Source: an uncultured Clostridium sp.
Lineage (GTDB): Bacteria > Bacillota > Clostridia > TANB77 > CAG-508
Length of the DNA: 11,583 nt
Direction: 5' to 3'
NCBI GenBank assembly: GCA_900556135.1
Contig: USNR01000037.1
Location: 1-11,583, forward strand
Position numbers and translations under genes: made by a program. How positions within the stretch are numbered: the stretch's first letter is position 1; each line of letters opens with the position of its first letter. The notes beneath the pieces are model-generated. The model searched no databases and was not told the origin of the DNA. It saw only the letters and a program-made list of their open reading frames with translations. Of the stretch, positions 5,367 through 11,583 are shown in pieces.

Positions 5367-6587
5367 TTAATTTCCTCTTGTAATCTTATTCGAAGAACCA
5401 GTTGCAATTATTTCATCCAACAAAGTTGACGAACCAGTAACCGTTAAACCAGAACCTTCTGTCGCAGCCCCATTAAAGCAATCGGTGTAGTATGTTGGAT
5501 TAGCATTTATTTCTATATTGCCTTGCAATTTAGAACATCTGAAAAATGTATAACTCATATCAGTAACACCTTGTGGTATTTCTGGTGCTGTTGTTAGACT
5601 TGTGCAATCACGAAATGTATAACTCATATCAGTAACACCTTGTGGTATTTCTGGCGCTATTGTTAGACTTGTACAATTCCAAAATGTATCTCTCATATCA
5701 GTAACACCTTGTGGTATTTCTGGCGCTATTGTTAGACTTGTGCATTTAGAAAATGTATAACTCATATCAGTAACACCTTGTGGTATTTCTGGAGCTGTTG
5801 TTAGGCTTGTACATTCAGAAAACGTGCAGCTCATATTAGTAACGCTTGGTGGTATTTCTGGAGCTGTTGTTAGGCTTGTACATTCATAAAACGTGCAATT
5901 CATATTAGTAACGCTTGGTGATATTTCTGGAGCCGTTGTCAAATTTGTACATTCCTTAAATGTCCAATCCATATCAACAACAGTTGTTGGAATCACCGGT
6001 GCCTTTGTTAAGCTTGTACAATGTGTAAATGTAGCAGACATATTCGTTACTGCAAAAAAATCATCTTTCCCGTTTATCTTTATATACTGAGGCACTTTTC
6101 CTTGAATTTCTCCATCTACAATATTAACGTTTTGGTATCCAGGTGATCCGGCACAACCACCATGATTTCCTAATGTTATTTGATTTTCATTAATTACCTC
6201 ATAAGTCCATAAGTCAAGATTTACTGGTTTTCCGTCTGTTCCTATTCCTATATCTCCATTAGTTGAACTTTGATCTTCATGTTTATACTTATCTGGATTA
6301 GCTGTTGCATCAGCCAATACCTTATCCCAATCCACAGAGTTGTTCCCATTCACATTGCTATTTATCCAATCCAGTGCATCTTGCATTTGTTCCTGCTCAT
6401 TTGCACTTGCATCACTATACTTATCCCTCGCCTCACCAGATTTCTTTATAATGCCACTATTGTTTAATACCAGATTCAAACTCACTCCCGCTAAAATTAA
6501 TAACACAACAATTGTAACCACAAGAGCCACCAAGGTTATACCCGCTTGTCCCTTTTTTCCTTTAAAAATTTTGCATTTGTTTTTCAC
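5367..6587 (-). CDS. Pilin-like N-anchored protein with seven DUF285/BspA-type repeats
   Basis: This 406-residue protein is probably cell-surface. Residues 1-16 are a short basic leader (KIFKGKKGQAG), followed by a hydrophobic helix at about 17-42 (ITLVALVVTIVVLLILAGVS). This is a prepilin-like signal with a possible cleavage after Gly16, but the usual Glu at +5 is Ala21. Residues 43-182 form a soluble linker. Seven 23-residue repeats fill 183-343, of the form MxxTFxxCTSLTTAPEIPxGVTD, matching the DUF285 (PF03382) / BspA leucine-rich family; an eighth partial unit starts at 344. There is no LPXTG motif and no second membrane segment, so anchoring would be by the N-terminal helix or by assembly into a pilus-like fibre. 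It starts with GTG, with AAAGGAGG 8 bases upstream. The binding partner is unknown. Confidence 0.85.
   Translation of the reverse strand: MKNKCKIFKGKKGQAGITLVALVVTIVVLLILAGVSLNLVLNNSGIIKKSGEARDKYSDASANEQEQMQDALDWINSNVNGNNSVDWDKVLADATANPDKYKHEDQSSTNGDIGIGTDGKPVNLDLWTYEVINENQITLGNHGGCAGSPGYQNVNIVDGEIQGKVPQYIKINGKDDFFAVTNMSATFTHCTSLTKAPVIPTTVVDMDWTFKECTNLTTAPEISPSVTNMNCTFYECTSLTTAPEIPPSVTNMSCTFSECTSLTTAPEIPQGVTDMSYTFSKCTSLTIAPEIPQGVTDMRDTFWNCTSLTIAPEIPQGVTDMSYTFRDCTSLTTAPEIPQGVTDMSYTFFRCSKLQGNIEINANPTYYTDCFNGAATEGSGLTVTGSSTLLDEIIATGSSNKITRGN
5559..6041 (-). repeat. Seven in-frame 69-base tandem repeats
   Basis: Seven consecutive 69-base units encode the 23-residue repeats. The four units nearest the C terminus share an identical stretch of about 30 bases and are close to identical overall, while the N-terminal unit is the most diverged. 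This gradient suggests recent expansion at the 3' end of the gene and potential for copy-number change by slippage or recombination without breaking the frame. Confidence 0.93.
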
Positions 6588-6654
6588 TATTATTTCCTCC
6601 TTTAAATTTTATTTTTCCTTTTGTAAAATACTTGCCATTACCGAACCTAGCGCA

Positions 6655-6693
6655 TTGACTAATAAATATGAGACACGTCATATTATTAGCCAA
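6655..6693 (-). repeat. 39-base near-perfect hairpin in the leader
   Basis: On the minus strand TTGGCTAATAATATGA pairs with TCATATTTATTAGTCAA: 16 base pairs with one bulged T and a CGTGTC loop. It can be extended outward by CA/TG and CG/CG with small bulges. It is too long and regular to expect by chance even in AT-rich DNA. Confidence 0.75.
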
Positions 6694-6779
6694 AATGAGC
6701 GAATGTCCTTGTAGTAAATTAAGGCTTTCACCTTCAAATACTCACTACACAAAGCTTTAGAAGCAATTTCACTTTGGTA

Positions 6780-6796
6780 TTAAGTATAATACTTAA
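6780..6796. promoter_or_regulatory. Operator-like palindrome, promoter-proximal copy
   Basis: A perfect 17-base dyad, TTAAGTATAATACTTAA (8+1+8). It starts about 20 bases downstream of the -10 box of the surface-gene promoter, a usual place for a repressor site. The wider 20 bases at 6779-6798 recur in inverted orientation at 6965-6984 with one mismatch. Confidence 0.6.
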
Positions 6797-6815
6797 GGAT
6801 TTTGTTCATACTGAA

Positions 6816-6844
6816 AGTATAGCAATAAATCACTGAAAAATCAA
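6816..6844 (-). promoter_or_regulatory. Promoter of the surface protein gene
   Basis: TTGATT at 6844-6839 and TATACT at 6821-6816 on the minus strand, with a 17-base spacer. The predicted start is near 6809. It lies between the two palindromes and after the pheT terminator, so the gene is transcribed alone. Confidence 0.72.
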
Positions 6845-6966
6845 CATTTAATAACAAAAAGTTATAAATGATTTTTATAAAAAATGTTCGAGAATCCTCA
6901 AATGAAATTGCTAAAAATGTGATAAAGTTCTGATTATATGCTTGTTTTCAAGGTTGAGAGTTTTCC

Positions 6967-6983
6967 TTAAGTAATATACTTAA
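6967..6983. promoter_or_regulatory. Operator-like palindrome, distal copy
   Basis: TTAAGTAATATACTTAA, a 7+3+7 dyad, about 125 bases upstream of the -35 box and 187 bases centre-to-centre from the proximal copy. Two such matching sites on either side of a promoter suggest a dimeric regulator, possibly with DNA looping. Apart from this site I see nothing in the AT-rich stretch between 6845 and 7089. Confidence 0.5.
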
Positions 6984-7089
6984 TTCAAAATTTTATTTTA
7001 TGTAAATTTCTATCTTCATTTTTGTTTTTTCTTATTTATGACTATCCCTTAGAATTAACGAAAAAAATAAAGAAAATCGAAACAAGCAT

Positions 7090-7128
7090 AAAAAAAATGG
7101 GAAGAGTTATCAAAAAACTCTGTCCCAT
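7090..7128 (-). terminator. Intrinsic terminator of the pheST operon
   Basis: On the minus strand ATGGGA-C-AGAGTT pairs with AACTCT-TCCCAT: 12 base pairs with a single bulged C and a short loop, followed by eight T residues. It begins 13 bases after the pheT stop codon. Confidence 0.95.
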
Positions 7129-7141
7129 CTACAAATTGGCA

Positions 7142-9511
7142 TTATATATTCTTTCCTCTAACTTCTCCAATCTTACTAAGCTTATCAATTATCTTATCCA
7201 ATATCGAATTTATCTCTTCATCTGTTAAAGTTCTATCATTAGCACCAAAAGTTAGAGAATATGCCAAACTCTTCTTTCCTTCATCTATGCCTTTTCCTGT
7301 ATACAAATCAAACACTTCACTATTTAGCAATAACGAACCTGCCGCTTTCTTTATCTGCATAGCAATTTGACTAGATTCCACATCTTTATCAACTACTATA
7401 GATAAATCTTTTTTAACTGTAGGATATTTTGAAATTTCTTTATACTTCATCTTTCCAGTTTTCTTTGCTAACAATTTATCTAAATTTATTTCCATTACAT
7501 ATACAGCTTCTTTTGATAATTCAGGATGAACTCTTCCAATCAGTCCTACTACGTCATTATTTACAGATATCATTGCTGATTGACCTGGATGAAGCTCTTC
7601 TGGAATATCTTCACGTACAACAAAGCTATACCTTCCTCCATATCCTAAATAGTCTAGTAGTTCTTCTGCTATTCCTTTTATTATGTAAAAATCAACCTGA
7701 GTTTTCTTAATTCCTAAATAGTAGTCTCCTGACATCAATACTGCCACATGATTTTCTTCTCCATACTCCTCACCTTTTTTATAGAAAGCTTTTCCTAATT
7801 CGAATATAGAAATATCTTTATTATAGTGAGCAACATTGTATTCATATATCTTATATAATGATGGCAATACACTGTGTCTTAATGTGTTTCTGTCCTCTGA
7901 CAACGGAGACAACAATTTTACCGCTTCTGCATCATCTTTCGTAAATCTCTTTGCCTCTTTTTCATTTACCAATATATATGACAAAGTTTCATTCAAGCCT
8001 AAACTTACCATTTTATTTCTAATCTCTCTTGAAGTTTTATCATAGCTACCTGCCTTCATTGGCATCTCTGGAAGTTTCCCTTCTATATTATCAACTCCAT
8101 AAATACGACCAACTTCTTCAATCAAATCCTCTTTTATAGAAATATCCATTCTCCTTCTTGGAACTGAAACCTTAATTACATCTTCACTAACTTCTGTTCC
8201 AAAAGCCAATCTTCTAAACACATCTAATACATCTTTTTGCTCTATTGAAGTTCCTAGAAGATTATTTATATCTTCCAATTTTATATCTATTTCTTTGTTA
8301 TCCAATTTTTCATTATCAAATTTTGCCATACCTCCAACAATTGTTGCACCTGCAAATTTTTCTAACATATGACAAGCCCTTGCAATTGCCATATATGTTC
8401 TATTTGGATCTAGTCCTTTTTCAAATCTGTTACTTGCTTCACTTCTTACAATTTTTTGAGAAGTCTTTCTAACTTTAACAGAATTAAATATAGCTGATTC
8501 TATTATTATATTTTTAGTATTTTCAGTTATTTCTGTATCCAAACCTCCCATAACACCTGCTAAACCAATAGCTCTGCTTCCATCAGATATAACAATATCT
8601 TCATCAGATAATGTTCTTTCAATATTATCTAATGTAGTAAGTTTTTCGCCATTATCAGCCATTCTAACTTCTATCATTCCATTTAGTTTATCTGCATCAT
8701 AGAAATGTAAAGGCTGACCAGTTTCTAGCATAACATAGTTACTAATATCCACAACATTATTTATTGGTCTAACACCTGATGCCATTAATCTATTTTTTAT
8801 AAAATCTGGGCTCTCTTTAATCTTCACATTAATAGCTTTTTTAGCTAAGAAAATTGTACAGTTATCAGTATCTACTTTAACTTTAAAATTATCTTCAATA
8901 TTATCTGCATTTTCTGTATATGTTAAATCTATATCTTTTACTTTCTTATCATATATAGCTCCTGCTTCATATGCCATACCTAAAATGCTAAGTAAATCTC
9001 CTCTGTTTGCTGTTAAATCAAAATCAATCACAGAATCATCAAGTCCCATATATGCAATAGGATCTTCTCCCACTTTTGCATCTAATGGTAATTCATGTAT
9101 TCCTTCCTTATCTTCTGGCTTTAAAAATTTGCTTTCAACTCCTAGCTCTGCTATAGAGCACATCATTCCATTAGATTCTTGACCACGAATATTTCCTTTT
9201 TTTATAGTAACTCCTCCTGGCAAATTAGCACCAGCCAAAGCCACAATAACTTTTAATCCTTTTCTAACATTTGGTGCACCACATACTATTTGTAAAACCT
9301 CATTTCCAACATCAACTTTACATACATGTAAATGGTCAGAATCAGGATGCTTTTCACATTCTTTAACTTCTCCTATAACAAGCTTAGTTGCATTTATAAG
9401 TTTTCCAGCTTCATCATACTCGTTTCCAACTCTAGTCATATCTTCTGCTAGAGTATGTATATCAACATCTATATCAACATAATCTTTTAAAAAATTTGTA
9501 CTTAATTTCAT
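7142..9511 (-). CDS. pheT: Phenylalanyl-tRNA synthetase beta subunit
   Basis: PheT forms the alpha2-beta2 phenylalanyl-tRNA synthetase with PheS. It binds and positions tRNA-Phe and carries the editing site that removes mischarged Tyr. The 789-residue length is normal. Domains in order are: an N-terminal MKLSTNFLKDYVDIDVDIHT segment; an OB-fold tRNA-binding domain at about 40-150 (IGEVKECEKHPDSDHLHVCK, QIVCGAPNV); the B3/B4 editing region at about 210-390 (RPINNVVDISNYVMLETGQP and later EASNRFEKGLDPNRTYMAIA); B5 at about 405-475; a class-II-like core; and the C-terminal ferredoxin-fold anticodon-binding domain at 689-789 (YKEISKYPTVKKDLSIVVDK). The start has AGGAG 8 bases upstream. It follows pheS by 49 bases. 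Confidence 0.99.
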   Translation of the reverse strand: MKLSTNFLKDYVDIDVDIHTLAEDMTRVGNEYDEAGKLINATKLVIGEVKECEKHPDSDHLHVCKVDVGNEVLQIVCGAPNVRKGLKVIVALAGANLPGGVTIKKGNIRGQESNGMMCSIAELGVESKFLKPEDKEGIHELPLDAKVGEDPIAYMGLDDSVIDFDLTANRGDLLSILGMAYEAGAIYDKKVKDIDLTYTENADNIEDNFKVKVDTDNCTIFLAKKAINVKIKESPDFIKNRLMASGVRPINNVVDISNYVMLETGQPLHFYDADKLNGMIEVRMADNGEKLTTLDNIERTLSDEDIVISDGSRAIGLAGVMGGLDTEITENTKNIIIESAIFNSVKVRKTSQKIVRSEASNRFEKGLDPNRTYMAIARACHMLEKFAGATIVGGMAKFDNEKLDNKEIDIKLEDINNLLGTSIEQKDVLDVFRRLAFGTEVSEDVIKVSVPRRRMDISIKEDLIEEVGRIYGVDNIEGKLPEMPMKAGSYDKTSREIRNKMVSLGLNETLSYILVNEKEAKRFTKDDAEAVKLLSPLSEDRNTLRHSVLPSLYKIYEYNVAHYNKDISIFELGKAFYKKGEEYGEENHVAVLMSGDYYLGIKKTQVDFYIIKGIAEELLDYLGYGGRYSFVVREDIPEELHPGQSAMISVNNDVVGLIGRVHPELSKEAVYVMEINLDKLLAKKTGKMKYKEISKYPTVKKDLSIVVDKDVESSQIAMQIKKAAGSLLLNSEVFDLYTGKGIDEGKKSLAYSLTFGANDRTLTDEEINSILDKIIDKLSKIGEVRGKNI

Positions 9512-9560
9512 CTTTCAATCTCCTCGCATCATATATTATTTCTATTACTTATATGGACTA

Positions 9561-10595
9561 TTAATCTTTCCTGTCAAACTGAGATAAAAATCTAACATCA
9601 TTTGTATATAATAATCTCATATCTGTAATTCCATATTTAAACATTGCTAATCTGTCAAGACCTGTTCCAAATGCAAAGCCACTATATACTTCTGGGTCAT
9701 AACCATTCATTTTTAGTACATTTGGATGAACCATTCCCGAACCTAAAAGTTCTATCCAACCTGTTTGCTTGCATAAATTACATCCTTTTCCTCCACATTT
9801 AAAGCAACTAACATCAACCTCATATGAAGGTTCTGTAAATGGGAAATAACTAGGTCTAAATCTTAGTTTTGTATCATCTCCAAGCATTTTTTTCATAAAT
9901 ACTTCCAAAGTTCCTTTTAAATCTGCTAAAGAAATATTTTTATCTATTACTAATCCCTCTACTTGATTAAATTGATGAGAATGAGTTGCATCATCTTCTT
10001 TTCTATATGTCTTACCTGGACAAATTACTCTTATTGGAGTTTTCTCTTTATTTGCCATCATTGTTCTTGCTTGAACCGCAGATGTTTGAGTTCTTAGTAG
10101 ATATTCAGAAGTTATATAAAAACTATCTTGCATATCTCTTGCTGGGTGTCCTTTTGGTAAGTTTAATCTTTCAAAACAGTATTCGTCCGTTTCTAATTCC
10201 GGACCAGAAACTACATCATAGCCCATAGAAACAAATAAATCCTCTACTTCTTCTATTATTCTATTAAGTGGATGTTTACTTCCTCTTTTAGCTTTAGTAG
10301 ATGGAAGAGTTACATCTATCTTTTCTGCCTCTAATTTTTCTTGAAGCTCTTTTTTCTTAAACTCTTCTTCTTTTTCTGAAATCAGCTCTTCAATTTCATT
10401 TCTCACATTATTAATCATGCTTCCAACGATAGGTCTTTGCTCTGCAGCAATCTGTCCCATTCCTCTTAAGATTTCTGTAAGTTCTCCCTTCTTTCCTAAA
10501 ATCCTAACTTTTAACTCATTTAATTCTTGAGAATTTGTTATTTTAGAAATTCTTTCTTTTGACTTTTGACTTATCTCTTCTAATTTTTCTTTCAT
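9561..10595 (-). CDS. pheS: Phenylalanyl-tRNA synthetase alpha subunit
   Basis: PheS is the catalytic subunit that activates Phe with ATP and charges tRNA-Phe. The 344-residue length is typical. An N-terminal coiled coil for tRNA binding covers about 1-95, and the class II catalytic core follows: the motif 1 region from HPLNRIIEEVEDLFVSMGY (109-127), motif 2 in CPGKTYRKEDDATHSHQFNQ (192-211), and motif 3 in YSGFAFGTGLDRLAMFKYG (304-322). A CxxC...CxxC cluster (CFKCGGKGCNLCKQTGW, Cys264/267/272/275) sits before the conserved GSGMVHPNVL, as in Gram-positive PheS. AAGGAG lies 9 bases before the ATG. It is the first gene of the operon, controlled by a T-box leader. Confidence 0.99.
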   Translation of the reverse strand: MKEKLEEISQKSKERISKITNSQELNELKVRILGKKGELTEILRGMGQIAAEQRPIVGSMINNVRNEIEELISEKEEEFKKKELQEKLEAEKIDVTLPSTKAKRGSKHPLNRIIEEVEDLFVSMGYDVVSGPELETDEYCFERLNLPKGHPARDMQDSFYITSEYLLRTQTSAVQARTMMANKEKTPIRVICPGKTYRKEDDATHSHQFNQVEGLVIDKNISLADLKGTLEVFMKKMLGDDTKLRFRPSYFPFTEPSYEVDVSCFKCGGKGCNLCKQTGWIELLGSGMVHPNVLKMNGYDPEVYSGFAFGTGLDRLAMFKYGITDMRLLYTNDVRFLSQFDRKD

Positions 10596-10637
10596 CCTTC
10601 TACACTCCTTACATTATTATTTAGACTTGAATATTTT

Positions 10638-10674
10638 CTTTATCAAAAAAACCAGCATGGCTTTCCTGATAAAG
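10638..10674 (-). other. Second hairpin between the T-box terminator and pheS
   Basis: On the minus strand CTTTATCA and TGATAAAG can form an 8-base-pair stem. Nested inside, AAAGCCA pairs with TGGTTTT around TGC and is followed by more T residues. It sits just after the T-box terminator, so it could be a back-up terminator or a stabilising 5' structure for the read-through mRNA. The two stems can coexist or compete. Confidence 0.45.
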
Positions 10675-10677
10675 ACC

Positions 10678-10717
10678 AAAAAAGTCCTACAAAATATATT
10701 GCTATATTTCATAGGAC
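10678..10717 (-). terminator. T-box regulated terminator
   Basis: On the minus strand GTCCTA pairs with TAGGAC, with an inner AAATATA/TATATTT helix, followed by TTTTTT. The 5' arm (CCTA) is also needed for the antiterminator with TAGG at 10744-10741, so the two folds exclude each other, as expected for a T-box. Confidence 0.93.
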
Positions 10718-10995
10718 GATAATTCTAATTCGTGGTACCACCTAAATTTATTAATTCTTAATCTTAATATCACTTACTATTTTTTCCAAAACAAAAGCAT
10801 TGATATTAATCATAACTGAATCAACCTCTTTACAGCTATAACGTAGCGACCGTTTTCTTCTACTATTTTTATCATTATCAATAAAACATTTCAAAGAAAA
10901 ACCTCCAAAGTGAAATTTCTGTAATTAATATATGATTGGCTTTCAGCTCACAGCCTTTCTCTCTAAAATATATTTTTTAATTACATACTTTGCTT
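10678..10995 (-). ncRNA. T-box leader for tRNA-Phe (pheST)
   Basis: Stem I is closed by CAAAGT (10992-10987) with ACTTTG, then GTAATTAA with TTAATTAC. Its specifier loop reads AGAAATTTC, giving the Phe codon TTC at 10914-10912, in the usual place nine bases before the end of the ACTTTGGAG motif. The distal part has AGAGAGAAAGGCTGTGAGC and GAAAGCC. The T-box core TAGGTGGTACCACG is at 10744-10731. Its TGGT bulge matches a tRNA 3' end ACCA, fitting the A73 discriminator expected for tRNA-Phe. Uncharged tRNA-Phe would stabilise the antiterminator and allow pheST expression. Confidence 0.95.
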
Positions 10996-11028
10996 TATCA
11001 ATGGTTTGCTTATTAACTTACCGAAAAT

Positions 11029-11057
11029 ATTCTATCACAAAAATTTGCATAAATCAA
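11029..11057 (-). promoter_or_regulatory. Promoter of pheST
   Basis: TTGATT at 11057-11052 and TAGAAT at 11034-11029 on the minus strand, with a 17-base spacer. The predicted start is near 11022, about 30 bases before the base of T-box Stem I. Bases 11058-11150 between it and the upstream gene hold no clear terminator. Confidence 0.82.
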
Positions 11058-11150
11058 TGTTTTTTATGTTTTTTTCCACCCACTTTCTACTATATGTTCT
11101 AGCACCTGGTAATCTCTAGTATTTCTCATCTGCTATATTCTTAAAATTTT

Positions 11151-11583
11151 TTAACCCATTTGCTCTTTTATTTCATTTACCTTTTTCTCACTGATTCCTA
11201 CTATACTTGCAATATCTTTAATACTCATTTTTCGAGCTAGTAATTTCTTTATGATGGAAGCCTTTTCTTTAGCTCTGCCTTCAATCTTGCCCTCTGCTTT
11301 TCCTTCAACTCTTCCTTTGGCTCTTCCAGCCTCATATCCTTCTTTTCTTAATGCCTCATTTTCCTCCATTATTACTCTTACAAAATTCATCATATGACTT
11401 TCTTCTCCTTCCTTATTATTTAAATTTTCTATCCTTTTTACTACTTCTTCTCTTATTCCACTTTCTAGCATGTATTTCAATATCACTTCTATAAAGTGGT
11501 CTGTTAATGGTTCTTTTGACTTTTGCAAATTTCGTATTACTGCTTCTGCATTTTCTATACTTTCTTCTTTGCTTCTGCTCTTT
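11151..11583 (-). CDS. Rpn-family PD-(D/E)XK nuclease/transposase-like protein, C-terminal part
   Basis: 143 residues are visible, in a frame that stays open to the right edge, so the 5' part lies outside the window. Apparent starts inside are internal (for example the TTG at 11528). No catalytic PD-(D/E)XK residues are in view; the call rests on the tail. That tail has an acidic/basic helical stretch (MMNFVRVIMEENEALRKEGY), then a glycine-spaced repeat (AGRAKGRVEGKAEGKIEGRA), then a short helix-turn-helix-like end (LARKMSIKDIASIVGISEKK). This layout is usual for Rpn-type recombination-promoting nucleases, which are common in multiple copies in clostridial genomes. A related Gly-repeat protein without nuclease activity is possible. 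Confidence 0.7.
   Translation of the reverse strand, partial: KSRSKEESIENAEAVIRNLQKSKEPLTDHFIEVILKYMLESGIREEVVKRIENLNNKEGEESHMMNFVRVIMEENEALRKEGYEAGRAKGRVEGKAEGKIEGRAKEKASIIKKLLARKMSIKDIASIVGISEKKVNEIKEQMG

Larger units (their letters stand above)
6588..6809 (-). ncRNA. Structured 5' leader of the surface protein gene
   Basis: About 220 bases lie between the predicted start site and the GTG. On the minus strand the leader can form CAAAG/CTTTG at 6750-6776, a hairpin at 6711-6748 (GTAGT/ACTAC outside, AAGGT-GAAA-GCCTT inside, a GNRA loop) and a long 39-base hairpin at 6655-6693. A conserved-looking stretch GCGCTAGGTTCGGTAATGGC follows. No T run follows any of these, so any control would act at translation, RNA stability or by protein binding. 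I could not match it to a known riboswitch, including the c-di-GMP classes. Confidence 0.5.

Noticed and set aside
5559..6041. Regular direct repeats that could be mistaken for a CRISPR array
   Set aside because: The period is 69 bases with no unique spacers, and the repeats are in frame within a single open reading frame encoding 23-residue protein repeats.
6588..6809. A c-di-GMP (GEMM class I or II) riboswitch in the surface-gene leader
   Set aside because: I expected one from the gene type, but the conserved core sequences of either class are not present; only a loose resemblance exists near GGTTCGGTAATGG.
6901..6960. A second promoter for the surface gene around a TATAAT near 6934
   Set aside because: There is no acceptable -35 box at 16-18 bases upstream, so the TATAAT is likely chance in AT-rich DNA.
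6779..6984. A MITE-like element with 20-base terminal inverted repeats
   Set aside because: The repeats are each palindromic, no target-site duplication is seen outside them, and the internal sequence contains a good promoter. Paired operators explain it better, though a genome-wide search would decide.
11526..11528. A TTG start codon for the Rpn-like protein
   Set aside because: The frame remains open upstream to the window edge (residues KSRSKEESIENAEAVIRN), and the family has a large N-terminal nuclease domain, so this is an internal codon of a gene cut by the window.

Overview
The window is AT-rich, low-GC bacterial DNA, most likely from a member of the Bacillota and probably a Clostridia-type organism. 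The signs are strong AGGAGG ribosome binding sites, a T-box leader on pheST, TTGACA/TATAAT-type promoters with 17-base spacers, a clostridial-style 'GITLVALVVTI' pilin-like N terminus, and an Rpn-type protein with a Gly-Lys-Ala/Val-Glu-Gly repeat tail. No species can be named from the sequence alone. Every supported gene lies on the minus strand, so the window reads biologically from right to left.

Right end (11583 to 11151): the C-terminal part of an Rpn-family (PD-(D/E)XK nuclease/transposase-like) protein, cut by the window edge. Next (11057 to 7090) is the phenylalanyl-tRNA synthetase operon: a promoter, a T-box leader with a UUC (Phe) specifier and a UGGU bulge matching a tRNA ending in ACCA, then pheS, pheT and a strong intrinsic terminator.

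Middle (6984 to 5262): a single-gene unit encoding a 406-residue, pilin-like N-anchored protein with seven 23-residue DUF285/BspA-type repeats. It has its own promoter, a pair of almost identical palindromes that look like operators, a structured 5' leader of about 220 bases and its own terminator.

Left half (5203 to 1): the S10 ribosomal protein operon from its promoter through rpsJ, rplC, rplD, rplW, rplB, rpsS, rplV and rpsC into rplP, whose last few residues are cut off by the window edge. The leader ahead of rpsJ holds a duplicated hairpin motif and an attenuator-like hairpin. Two unusually long gaps break up the cluster: 118 bases between rpsJ and rplC, and 228 bases between rplW and rplB. 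The second contains a well-formed 43-base hairpin.

The genes are mostly core translation functions. The novelty lies in the non-coding regulatory DNA (S10 leader, rplW-rplB spacer, surface-gene leader and its paired palindromes) and in the repeat-bearing surface protein placed between two housekeeping operons. I saw no sign of a defence system, CRISPR array or intact mobile element.
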